In this document: positions 26,936 through 35,136 of the stretch, piece after piece | How positions within the stretch are numbered: position 1 is the stretch's first letter | Layout of the letters: each line of letters opens with the position of its first letter | Assembly (NCBI GenBank): GCA_036881885.1 | Contig: JBAJNL010000001.1 | Coordinates: forward strand, 1-64,000 | Direction: 5' to 3' | DNA: 64,000 nt | From: JBAJNL01 sp036881885 | Lineage (GTDB): Bacteria > Pseudomonadota > Alphaproteobacteria > Holosporales > Hepatobacteraceae | Position numbers and translations under genes: made by a program | Notes under the pieces: generated by a model | Seen by the model: the letters and a program-made list of their open reading frames with translations, nothing else | What the model was told of the DNA's origin: nothing | Database searches by the model: none

Positions 26936-27585
26936 GCACACAGGTGCAAAAACGCCTTTTTATCACCTTTGAGGGGGGGGATGGCGCTGGTAAAACAACA
27001 CAAATACACCGTTTAAGCCAGTTTCTGACCAAGCAAGGTATTGATCACATCACAACACGAGAGCCCGGCGGTGCGCCGTTTTCTGAAAAACTGCGCAATG
27101 TGATGCTGGGTGAACAAGGTCGCGATGCGCAGCCTTTAACACAGGCGCTGTTAATGACGGCGGCGCGTTTCGAGCATGTCACAAAAGTGATCCAGCCCGC
27201 TCTTGAAAAAGGGCAGTGGGTTTTAAGTGATCGTTTTTTAGATTCAACAACTGTGTATCAAGGGTTCGCGCTGGGGGTGCCGCAACCCACGCTTATGCAG
27301 CTACATAAAATGGTTCTGGGTAATTTTAAGCCAGATATTACCTTTGTGTTTAGGTTAGGCGCTCATTTGGCCGAAAAGCGTGGGTCTTCAAAGCATCAAA
27401 ATCATTATGACTTGCAAGATATTGCGTTTCGGCAGCGTGTCATGCAAGGATTTGATCAGTTGATCGAAGACAACCCGCTTCGCTGTATTGGCATCGACGC
27501 CGAACAAAGTGTTGAACATATCACCGCTTTTATTCGCGAAGCGTTGGTGCATCACGGCGTGATTTTAGACAAGGCCCATTCCTAA
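26932..27585 (+). CDS. tmk: Thymidylate kinase
   Basis: From ATG 26932, overlapping the carboxypeptidase stop by 4 bases, the product has 217 residues. The P-loop is FEGGDGAGKTT, the DR motif with substrate contact is SDRFLDSTTVYQG, and TREPGG is the conserved dTMP-binding stretch. The LID region appears as KRGSSKHQNHYD, unlike the Arg-rich LID of the E. coli type. The enzyme phosphorylates dTMP to dTDP for DNA synthesis. A run of eight G residues encodes part of the P-loop. In many Alphaproteobacteria dacA, tmk and holB are consecutive; holB is missing here and an intergenic region follows. Confidence 0.96.
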   Translation: MSTQVQKRLFITFEGGDGAGKTTQIHRLSQFLTKQGIDHITTREPGGAPFSEKLRNVMLGEQGRDAQPLTQALLMTAARFEHVTKVIQPALEKGQWVLSDRFLDSTTVYQGFALGVPQPTLMQLHKMVLGNFKPDITFVFRLGAHLAEKRGSSKHQNHYDLQDIAFRQRVMQGFDQLIEDNPLRCIGIDAEQSVEHITAFIREALVHHGVILDKAHS

Positions 27586-27789
27586 TGATGCTTGCCAATG
27601 AAGCGCTTAGGCAGCTTTAGCATTGTTGCCCGCTTGTAAGTAGCCTGTCACAGATAAAACGTTTTTCAATCAATAAGATGTGCTTTCGGCATTGTGAAAG
27701 CAAAGGTGCGCGGCTTTTTTGAAAGAGGTTTCTCTTTTTTCATCTTTTTGTATCTAAAATAGATATAAATGGAGTGTGGGTCTTCTTAA

Positions 27790-29133
27790 ATGACTACAAG
27801 AATTGTCTTTTGTTTTTTGTTTTCTTTTTTGTGCGGGGTCTCTTTTCTAAAAGGGGATTTTTTCTTAGGAACCAAGCCGCTTAAAAAAAAGCCCCAGGCA
27901 ATAGAGGTTTTTTTTGAGCCCTGCGTCAAAGGTGATAAAGCGCGTGTCATCTTGTATGCCGCTGGTAGCGTGGTTTTTAAGGGTTGCCTTAAAGAGGCTG
28001 CGACCCTTTTAATGCCGTTGCTGCCTAAAGAGCAGGTCCAGATTCAAAAAGGTGTTTTAGCCTATGAAAAAGATTTGACCAGTTTTATTGCAGAAAGTGA
28101 TCGCAGGGCCTTTATAAAAGAGATGGCAACGGCTTTGTTTTATGCCGATTTAAAGGCCTTGGGCGCCGAGCGTGACAAAAGACTTGCAGCTCTTTTTCCA
28201 ACGACAGCCTTACCATCTGCAAAGGGGCCACAACCTGATGAGCCTAAAGATCATGCAACTGCCTGTGCCGAAGAAGCAACGCATGTTTTTGGCCCGTGGA
28301 ATGCCGAGATAACGCAGCAAGACGCAGACAGTAAGGGCGGTATCCGTGAAGACGGTTTCTTAAAACGTCCCCATGTGCCGCAACGTTTGGGCGGCCAAAA
28401 CGGCGGCCAAGCACCCGGCGCAGACGGTTGGCGCTTTATCAAGGGTGATGGGCGCGAAACGCCAGCAAATGCGTTACAGGTGGTTTTGTGGCCAGGCAAG
28501 GTGCAATTGCAAAATGCCGATGGAAACAACCTGTGGGTTCCTTTGATTTTTACAGTCAAAGAGCGCAAAGATGCTGCCAAAACGCGTGCGCAAGCCCTGT
28601 GCTTTTTTTGGGTACGCGCCATGGCGTGTTTGGGCACAAACGATTTGCAGGGGCCCTTAAGCAAGCAAATTGGTGCACTCACTTTGATTGAGCGTTCCAA
28701 AGGTGATGACACGCCCCAGCAAGCAGTGCGCGTGGGTGAGAAAGTTGAAGAGGCGTGGATTGTGCACCCTGACAGCCAACGCAAGGTGCTTCATGCCTCG
28801 TTAAAAGAAACACCACAGGCGCAGCATGTTTTGTCACTGTTTGATATCGGCGGCGTGGGGGTGTGGCAGGCAGCCAAAGGCACAAGCCGTGGCAAGATGC
28901 ATATTGTGGCCATGAAGCCGGTAGGGGTCGATAATCAGCCCGGCCAGTGGGCCTTTTCACGCATGGCTACCTATCGTCAGTCAGCTTTTAAGCCGTGTCC
29001 CTTGCGTTTTGCGGCGGGAACAAGGCTGCTGATAGGGCACACCCTCTCCCCCAAAACGACTGAAGAGGTGGTGCACAAAAGTCAGGCGTCTAAGGTACCA
29101 TCTTTCCCCAATGCCAAGCCCGCCTTACAATAA
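27790..29133 (+). CDS. Secreted protein of unknown family, paralogue of 30379-31689
   Basis: The product has 447 residues with an N-terminal signal peptide (IVFCFLFSFLCGVSFLKG). No known domain is recognised. Several phrases align with the product at 30379-31689 in the same order: FWVRAMACLGTND against LKGMVCLGHDE, and CPLRFAAGTRLLIGH against CPLRLASGLRFFTAH. That indicates distant paralogy of the C-terminal two thirds. The central part has a Gly/Gln-rich stretch (LGGQNGGQAPGADGW, about residues 198-212). The region upstream (27586-27789) is AT-rich, ending TATCTAAAATAGATATAAAT before the gene, which may hold the promoter. The two paralogues flank the coiled-coil gene on the opposite strand. 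Confidence 0.65.
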   Translation: MTTRIVFCFLFSFLCGVSFLKGDFFLGTKPLKKKPQAIEVFFEPCVKGDKARVILYAAGSVVFKGCLKEAATLLMPLLPKEQVQIQKGVLAYEKDLTSFIAESDRRAFIKEMATALFYADLKALGAERDKRLAALFPTTALPSAKGPQPDEPKDHATACAEEATHVFGPWNAEITQQDADSKGGIREDGFLKRPHVPQRLGGQNGGQAPGADGWRFIKGDGRETPANALQVVLWPGKVQLQNADGNNLWVPLIFTVKERKDAAKTRAQALCFFWVRAMACLGTNDLQGPLSKQIGALTLIERSKGDDTPQQAVRVGEKVEEAWIVHPDSQRKVLHASLKETPQAQHVLSLFDIGGVGVWQAAKGTSRGKMHIVAMKPVGVDNQPGQWAFSRMATYRQSAFKPCPLRFAAGTRLLIGHTLSPKTTEEVVHKSQASKVPSFPNAKPALQ

Positions 29134-29152
29134 AGACAAGGGTGGCATTGAT

Positions 29153-30217
29153 TTAGTTCACTACCGGTGACGTGGATGTTAACGAGATGTGTATGTCAGA
29201 CGAGCCCCCCCCCCCAGGCTTTGTGCGCGAACTAAATCTTTGCTTAATCGCTGCAAACTTTTTTCGTGCTGCGTTAAAACCTTTTTGTGGCAACTTAACA
29301 AACACTTTATGCAGTGTCGAGCCCATGGCATTAACGGCCTCGTTGCATTTTTTGAAAAATTTCTTCCTTAATTTGTTAAATTCGCGCAGATTTTCTTGTG
29401 TCACCGAAACCAGTTCTCTTGACTTTTTAATGTCGCTGTCAATCTGCGTGTATTGCTCTTTTTTTAAAGCGTCAAAGCCGTCATATCTTTTATCTGGGGA
29501 TTCCTTGATATTACAAATGCTGTTGAGGTGATCTTCTAATGTTTTTTTCATGTCGCGACATTTCGGTACAAGCTCCTCTAGTTCAGTTTGCCGAAGATTA
29601 AGATAACTGGCTTGCCTGCCATGAAAAATTCTTTGAGCTTCGAAGAAATTTTCTTTGGCGCTTCGGTATTTAGATGCAGGATCTTGCCCAATCAGCTTGA
29701 TTAGAACCTTTTTAACGGATCTTTCCCCTTTTGCAACGTTTGTGTCAACTCTTAAAAGATCGTCGTCAAGTGCTTTGATTGCGCTATCGGCTGCTTTCAT
29801 TTTTTGTCCGATCCTTTTTTGATCCTCAGTAGCGTTCGCAAGCTCGGTCGTTGCTTCTGCCAAAACCGTCTCAAGACTTTCAATCCGCGGTTTAAGCTGT
29901 CTTTTTAAAGCGCGATGTTTCTTAATCGTTTTTTCTGTTGCTGTTTTTTTTCTAAAAGGGTTACTTTGCTTAAGCTTTTGGCCCCACTCTTTGAACATCT
30001 CGCCCCAACTTTGTTTCTGTCCTTCCTGGGAGTTGACGACATTATCATATGCTGGGGGCATGTCGTTCTCGGGTGGGGCAGTGGGACTGCTGTCACCCCC
30101 TAAGTTCACTGCTTCAAATTTTTTATCAATATCTTTGTGTGCCAAAAGGCCTTGTGGTTGCCAGATAAAGCTTCCGCAAACGATGAAAGCAAAAAAGACT
30201 TTTTGAAAAGCAGACAT
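29153..30217 (-). CDS. Secreted coiled-coil protein with PPAY motif and poly-C tract
   Basis: The product has 354 residues with a signal peptide (VFFAFIVCGSFIWQPQGLLA). After an acidic, Pro-rich segment containing MPPAYDNVV (PPxY at 54-57), most of the chain from about 90 to 320 is highly charged helix likely to form coiled coils (IESLETVLAEATTELANATE, RQTELEELVPKCRDMKKTL). The C-terminus is Gly/Ser rich. Eleven C residues at 29205-29215 (poly-G in the gene) encode the Gly run about 15 codons before the stop. A slip there would change the last residues. No homologue is recognised. It sits between the two paralogous secreted genes, on the opposite strand. Confidence 0.65.
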   Translation of the reverse strand: MSAFQKVFFAFIVCGSFIWQPQGLLAHKDIDKKFEAVNLGGDSSPTAPPENDMPPAYDNVVNSQEGQKQSWGEMFKEWGQKLKQSNPFRKKTATEKTIKKHRALKRQLKPRIESLETVLAEATTELANATEDQKRIGQKMKAADSAIKALDDDLLRVDTNVAKGERSVKKVLIKLIGQDPASKYRSAKENFFEAQRIFHGRQASYLNLRQTELEELVPKCRDMKKTLEDHLNSICNIKESPDKRYDGFDALKKEQYTQIDSDIKKSRELVSVTQENLREFNKLRKKFFKKCNEAVNAMGSTLHKVFVKLPQKGFNAARKKFAAIKQRFSSRTKPGGGGSSDIHISLTSTSPVVN

Positions 30218-30378
30218 GCTATTGAGCCTAAAGAGTATTTAATGTTAAAAAGGCAAAAAGCATGCCGATCTCTTTTTTGTATAAAACGTTGTTTTTTATC
30301 ATAAAAATGTTTTATAGATTTTAATCTATTGATTTAATTTATTTTTTAAAGCCATTCATCTTTACCAAAGGATCTTTT

Positions 30379-31689
30379 ATGAAGCTTCAATCTCTTTCGT
30401 TCAATCCCTTGATACGTTTTAATCACCTAGCGCTGCAGCGGTTTTGTGTGGTGTTATTGATGACAGCAAGCACGCAAAGCTTTGCTGTTGTGCTGAAAGA
30501 CGGCCAAGAAGAACCCCAAGCGGCATCTTGTACGCAAACAGCCGATCCAAACGTTTCTGTTCTTGAAGCAGCCGTATCCCAGCCAGTATGGCCGGCACCT
30601 GTCGGTGATGTGGGCACGATGCAGCTAACCGAACAAGGTCATATCTTTTTTCAAGGAGAGTCCACTCTGCGTGGGTTCACCGGCAATATCATGATGGATA
30701 ATAAAGAGCCCAAGGCCTTTACGTTGCCTTTAAGTTGGGCGATTGATTGCCACGGCTTTTTGCAGCCTCAAGGACGTTTTGAAGCTTTTGCCCAAGTTTT
30801 AAAAGCAACGTGGGATCGGCGCGCTGATTGGAAAGAAGCGCCTGGTCTTTCAGATTTGGCCAAAGAGACTACACCCCATATTTTGCGTCATCTTTCCCAA
30901 AGTGAGGATGTTTTGCCGCAACCTACCTTTCCAACACGTGATGGCGAGACAACGTGGTTTGGAACAAACACGCAATCAAGGTCGGGCTATACGCTGCACC
31001 CGGTTGAAGAGGTGAAAGATTCAGTGTTTGTGCGTGTTTATGACAGGCCTTTTACATTGGTTGACCCCCAACAAGAACCTTATTTACCAGATCAAACCTT
31101 TTATTTGGTCGAGATTTTTTTAAAGGGCATGGTGTGCCTTGGGCATGACGAAGTCAAAAGCGTGGGTGCTGGTTTTGAGCCATCTGCTGAGCCGTTTGAT
31201 AAAAGGCAGCGCATGCTGACGCATCAAGGTAAAGTGCAGCATCCATGTGGGTGGGTGACGGCATCCCTTGGTGCACTGATCAGTGAAGAGGGTAAAGCTT
31301 TTATTCTTGAGGGCGCTGATGAAAAAGATAGCGGCTACACGTTCTTGCAAGGCATGCCAAAAGCCTATAACAACGGTCTTTGTGTGCACAATGAAAGCTT
31401 TAATACGCTTGAACAATCAACGGTGTGCCCACTAAGGTTGGCATCAGGCCTTCGTTTTTTCACGGCGCATGACGGCTTGGTGCAAGAAAGCACTGCAGAG
31501 GGCTTGCGGCAAAACGTTGAAAAGGAAACCGAAAAGGCGCTTGATGCCGCCGCAAGAGAAACTGACAGAGCGGTTGCCGAAGTGGCGCGTGCCACCAACA
31601 GAGCCGCCGCCGAAGTGGCTCGCGGCACCCAAAGAACGACGAAAGAGATAGAGCGTGGGATGAAAAGGCTGGGACGCTTTTTCAAATAA
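30379..31689 (+). CDS. Secreted protein with C-terminal 11-residue amphipathic repeats
   Basis: The product has 436 residues with a signal sequence (LQRFCVVLLMTASTQSFA, after a short basic lead). Residues 60-375 are related to the product at 27790-29133 (see there). The C-terminal 60 residues form a long helix built of four 11-residue units: ALDAAARETDR, AVAEVARATNR, AAAEVARGTQR, TTKEIERGMKR. Hendecad repeats of this kind make amphipathic helices that lie on membranes in apolipoproteins and synucleins, so membrane contact is plausible. The tail is missing from the paralogue. A GGATCT site lies about 4 bases before ATG 30379. glmS lies downstream on the opposite strand. Confidence 0.65.
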   Translation: MKLQSLSFNPLIRFNHLALQRFCVVLLMTASTQSFAVVLKDGQEEPQAASCTQTADPNVSVLEAAVSQPVWPAPVGDVGTMQLTEQGHIFFQGESTLRGFTGNIMMDNKEPKAFTLPLSWAIDCHGFLQPQGRFEAFAQVLKATWDRRADWKEAPGLSDLAKETTPHILRHLSQSEDVLPQPTFPTRDGETTWFGTNTQSRSGYTLHPVEEVKDSVFVRVYDRPFTLVDPQQEPYLPDQTFYLVEIFLKGMVCLGHDEVKSVGAGFEPSAEPFDKRQRMLTHQGKVQHPCGWVTASLGALISEEGKAFILEGADEKDSGYTFLQGMPKAYNNGLCVHNESFNTLEQSTVCPLRLASGLRFFTAHDGLVQESTAEGLRQNVEKETEKALDAAARETDRAVAEVARATNRAAAEVARGTQRTTKEIERGMKRLGRFFK

Positions 31690-31704
31690 GTTTTAAGGTG
31701 CGCG

Positions 31705-33567
31705 CTACACAACGGTGACCGATTTGGCCAGGTTGCGGGGTCGGTCAACGTCATGGCCCAAGGCCGCGGCAACATCATAAGCCAAAAGCTGCAGGGCCAC
31801 CGTTTGCGTGAAAACAGACAACACTTCAGGCACGTCAGGCAAGACCAGGGCGTGCTTTTTTTGCAGTGTATTAAGGGCCGTAAAACCAGTTTCGTCGGTT
31901 AAAATAAGGGCGTTGGCGCCGCGCGCCATAACCTCTTGAATGTTGGCCAGCGTTTTTAAGAAAAAGGGGCCAGAAGGTGCTAAAATCAAAACCGGCAGAC
32001 CTTCTTCGACAAGAGCCATGGGCCCATGCTTAATTTCGCCGGCGGCATAACCTTCGGCATGAATATAGGTGATCTCTTTCATCTTAAGGGCACCCTCAAG
32101 CGCCATGGCAAAGAAAGGTCCGCGACCCAAATACAGCATAGATTTGGCGCCCACAAGCGTTTGGGCTTTTTGTTGAAACGTGTGTGACAAGGCCAGGGTT
32201 TGGGCCAAGGCGTCAGGCAGTTGCTCAAAGGCATCAATGATGTCGCCGCGTTGTTTGTCTGAAAGCGTCTTGCGCTCTTTGGCGGCCTCAAGCGCGATAA
32301 ACATCAACACCAAAAGCTGGGCGACAAAAGCTTTTGTTGAGGCCACGCTCATTTCGGGGCCGGCGCATAATGGGAAAATGGTGTCCGAAAGGCGGCCCAT
32401 GGCACTGTCTGTTGTGTTCAGCAAAGAAAACGTGTGTTGATGGTGCTTTTTGGCGTGACCTAAAGCCGCCAGCGTGTCTGCGGTTTCGCCTGATTGCGAA
32501 ATAAAGCCCACAGCACCCCCTTTGGGAAACGAGGGAACTTTTAACGGAAACTCAGAGGCCACATCCATCAGTGTTGGCAAGTGAGCCCACATCTCAAAAA
32601 ACGTGGCGCCCAGCATGGCCGCATAAGAGGCCGTGCCGCAAGCCGTTAAGCGCAGTAACGAAAGATCGCTCCACTTAAAGGGTACTTTGGGCAAATCAAG
32701 CCGGTGAATATGGTGGGTATAGTGATCAAGCAGCGCATGCACCACTTTGGGCTGCTCCCAAATCTCTTTGTGCATAAAGTGCGGGTGGTCGCCGCGGCAC
32801 AAAACATTGTCCATGGGGTGTTGTTTGCTGTACGCAGGCTGCTTTTTCTGACCCTTGTGCCAAAGGGTGATGCCATCTGCAGACAACAGGGCAAGCTCTT
32901 GATCGTCAAGGTAAGCAATCTGTTCGACCAAATTGCCAAGGCTAATGGCGTCTGAACCTGCTGCACACACGCCGTTTTTATAGCCAACGGCTAACGGGTT
33001 GTGGCCTTGCCTGAAGGCAATCAGCGTGTCTTCAAAACCACGCACTAAAAACAAAACCGCAAACGAGCCTTCAAAACCCTTCAATGTGTTGGCCACCAAA
33101 GCAGGCAAGTGCTCTTGCTGCACAGGCTTTGTTTGCGCGGCTTGCGCTAATGCGCGCTCAAGCGCATACGAGAACAGCTCAGCGTCGGTTTCACTTTCAA
33201 AAACAGCGCCTTCGTTTTCAAAGTGTTTACGCAAGGCTTCCATATTCTCAACAATACCGTTTTGAACCACCAGCACGTTTTGTGTGCCGTGTGGGTGCGC
33301 GTTTTCAAGCGTCACATTGCCATGGGTGGCCCAGCGTGTTTGGCCAATGCCTGCATTGCTGGCAATACTGTCGTTGGCTTGGGCTTTTTGTGCGATGCAG
33401 TCACGCAGGGCCTGAATGCGCCCAATCGAGCGTGTGCGCCACAAGGCTTCCTTGTTCCACAAGCCAATACCGGCCGAATCATATCCGCGGTATTCAAGGC
33501 GCTCTAAGCCTTCTAAAAGAGCCTCACGCACATCAGTTTGCCCAGTAATGCCAATAATACCACACAT
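31705..33567 (-). CDS. glmS: Glutamine--fructose-6-phosphate aminotransferase
   Basis: The product has 620 residues. It has the class II glutamine amidotransferase domain with the catalytic Cys2 in MCGIIG and RWATHG, followed by two SIS sugar-isomerase domains containing TACGTASYAAM, SQSGETADTLAAL, LGRGPFFAMALEGALKMKE and the C-terminal end RPRNLAKSVTVV. The enzyme makes glucosamine-6-phosphate from fructose-6-phosphate and glutamine, the first step of UDP-GlcNAc synthesis for peptidoglycan and lipid A. glmU lies 33 bases upstream on the same strand, so the two enzymes of the pathway form an operon. No glmS ribozyme sequence is apparent. Confidence 0.98.
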   Translation of the reverse strand: MCGIIGITGQTDVREALLEGLERLEYRGYDSAGIGLWNKEALWRTRSIGRIQALRDCIAQKAQANDSIASNAGIGQTRWATHGNVTLENAHPHGTQNVLVVQNGIVENMEALRKHFENEGAVFESETDAELFSYALERALAQAAQTKPVQQEHLPALVANTLKGFEGSFAVLFLVRGFEDTLIAFRQGHNPLAVGYKNGVCAAGSDAISLGNLVEQIAYLDDQELALLSADGITLWHKGQKKQPAYSKQHPMDNVLCRGDHPHFMHKEIWEQPKVVHALLDHYTHHIHRLDLPKVPFKWSDLSLLRLTACGTASYAAMLGATFFEMWAHLPTLMDVASEFPLKVPSFPKGGAVGFISQSGETADTLAALGHAKKHHQHTFSLLNTTDSAMGRLSDTIFPLCAGPEMSVASTKAFVAQLLVLMFIALEAAKERKTLSDKQRGDIIDAFEQLPDALAQTLALSHTFQQKAQTLVGAKSMLYLGRGPFFAMALEGALKMKEITYIHAEGYAAGEIKHGPMALVEEGLPVLILAPSGPFFLKTLANIQEVMARGANALILTDETGFTALNTLQKKHALVLPDVPEVLSVFTQTVALQLLAYDVAAALGHDVDRPRNLAKSVTVV

Positions 33568-33600
33568 AAGACTGTACTTTGCTCCAATGGTTTAGGGTTG

Positions 33601-34935
33601 TTATAAGGTTTTAAGATTTTTTTTCTTTTTACAAGGGTGCAGTGACGTTTTTGCGCGTGCCACTGCCAGTGTATCACTGGGCACGTTTTGCGTTAGCGTG
33701 CTGCCGGCGCCCACAAAGGCGTTTTTTCCAATGGTTAAAGGTGCTATCAGCGCGGTGTTGCTGCCAATAAAAGCGTTTTCTTCAAGAACCGTTTGATGCT
33801 TTTTGGCGCCATCAAAATTGCATGTGATTGTGCCGGCTCCCACCAAAACATGATCTTTCAGTGTGGCGTCGCCCAAGTAGGTGTGGTGCTTGGCTTTAAC
33901 TTTTTTACCAAGGGTGCTGCGTTTGACTTCAACAAAGTTCCCCAAAACCGTCTCTTGCCCCACGTGTGTTTTTTCTGACAAGTGGGCTGAAGGGCCAATG
34001 ACAGCGTTCTTTTCCACGTGCGTGTGTGACAGGGTGCAAAACGATTTAATATGCGCGCCTTTCTCAATCACAACGCCGGGGCCAAAAACCACAAAGGGGT
34101 CAATCACCACATCGGCGTCCAGCTGTGTGTCGCACGCTAAAAAAGTGGATGCTGGGTCTTTAAGGGTGACGCCGCGTGCCAAAGCTTCAGCGCGCAGCTC
34201 GTCTTGCAAAAGGGCCTCGCTGTGTGCCAAATCAGCCTTGGTGTTAATACCTAAAAACTTTTTGGCGCTGCCCTCGATAAAAAAGGTCTTTTGGTCGTTA
34301 AAAAGGGCATGCTCAACCAGCGCGGTTAAATAAAGCTCTTTGGTGGCGGGGCTTGGCGGGATATTGGTCAAAAGCTCAATGGCGGCGGGCGCACACCACA
34401 TAACGCCTGTGTGGCAAAGTGTTTCAGCTTTCTCAGCGGGGTTGGCGTCCTTTTCTTCCACAAGGCGCTTGACAAAACCCCTGTCATCTAAAAGACAGCG
34501 GCCATACCCTTTGGGGTCGTCGGGGCGCATGGCCACAAGGCCGATTGTCTCGTGCGCTGTTTTGGGGTGGTCCACAAGTTGGTGCAAAAGCAGTGCAGGC
34601 ACCAAAGGGGCATCGCCCATCAATACCAACAGATTGGCGTCTTGATGGGTTGAGTGTTCTAGCGCATACAAAAGGGCATCGGCGGTGCCGCGTGGCTCGT
34701 CTTGTACCACAACCCGTCCGTTGCGTCCTTGCACCATGTCTTGAAACAGCGTCTCTTGCGTTAAAGCGTGCGAGGCTACCACAATCAGTTCCTCAGGCTC
34801 AAGCGCTGCAGCCGTTGTCAGCACATGATCTAAAATAGGTTTGCCTGCCAAAGGATGCAAAACCTTGGACGTTTGCGAGAGAAAACGTTTACTCTGTCCA
34901 GCGGCTAAAATAACAAGGCGCAATGGGTCTTTCAC
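33601..34935 (-). CDS. glmU: Bifunctional GlcNAc-1-P uridyltransferase / GlcN-1-P acetyltransferase
   Basis: The product has 444 residues. The N-terminal pyrophosphorylase domain has LAAGQSKRF (the usual G-x-G-T-R-M motif altered to GQSKRF), KVLHPLAGKPI, and GDAPLV. The C-terminal left-handed beta-helix is built of hexapeptide repeats (about 240-430), with the acetyl-CoA site region FIGSNTALIAPLTIGKNA. It acetylates GlcN-1-P and then joins it to UTP to give UDP-GlcNAc in the cytosol. It lies just upstream of glmS in the same direction. The G-x-G-T-R-M variant keeps the Arg/Lys contacts (SKRF). Confidence 0.95.
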   Translation of the reverse strand: MKDPLRLVILAAGQSKRFLSQTSKVLHPLAGKPILDHVLTTAAALEPEELIVVASHALTQETLFQDMVQGRNGRVVVQDEPRGTADALLYALEHSTHQDANLLVLMGDAPLVPALLLHQLVDHPKTAHETIGLVAMRPDDPKGYGRCLLDDRGFVKRLVEEKDANPAEKAETLCHTGVMWCAPAAIELLTNIPPSPATKELYLTALVEHALFNDQKTFFIEGSAKKFLGINTKADLAHSEALLQDELRAEALARGVTLKDPASTFLACDTQLDADVVIDPFVVFGPGVVIEKGAHIKSFCTLSHTHVEKNAVIGPSAHLSEKTHVGQETVLGNFVEVKRSTLGKKVKAKHHTYLGDATLKDHVLVGAGTITCNFDGAKKHQTVLEENAFIGSNTALIAPLTIGKNAFVGAGSTLTQNVPSDTLAVARAKTSLHPCKKKKNLKTL

Positions 34936-35021
34936 AAAAGCCTATTGTTTTTGGGAACATTTGGACCTTTTTACCACAAGAACCCAGCCATGGTCAAAAT
35001 TTTTAAGATGCCTTCTACACT

Positions 35022-35126
35022 GTCATTGCAAGGAGAAACGTTGTTTCGACGTGGCAATCCACCTGTGCTTTGGCCAATTGAGGTGCGCGGCAAGTGGATC
35101 ACCCGGGGCTTCGCCTTTGCGATGAC
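35022..35126 (+). repeat. Two-hairpin palindromic element, copy E
   Basis: It starts GTCATTGCAAGGAGAAACG, has the inner stem GAAAC/GTTTC, and ends CCTTTGCGATGAC. It occupies most of the 201-base gap between glmU and the binding-protein gene and lies 10 bases past the latter's stop codon. Confidence 0.85.
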
Positions 35127-35136
35127 ATTTTTGGTT

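Noticed and set aside
26970..26982. Run of eight G in tmk as a phase-variation tract
   Set aside because: It encodes invariant P-loop glycines in an essential gene, so variation would be lethal.
31705..33600. A glmS-type ribozyme upstream of glmS
   Set aside because: Only 33 bases separate glmU and glmS, too short for the ribozyme, which is typical of Gram-positive bacteria.
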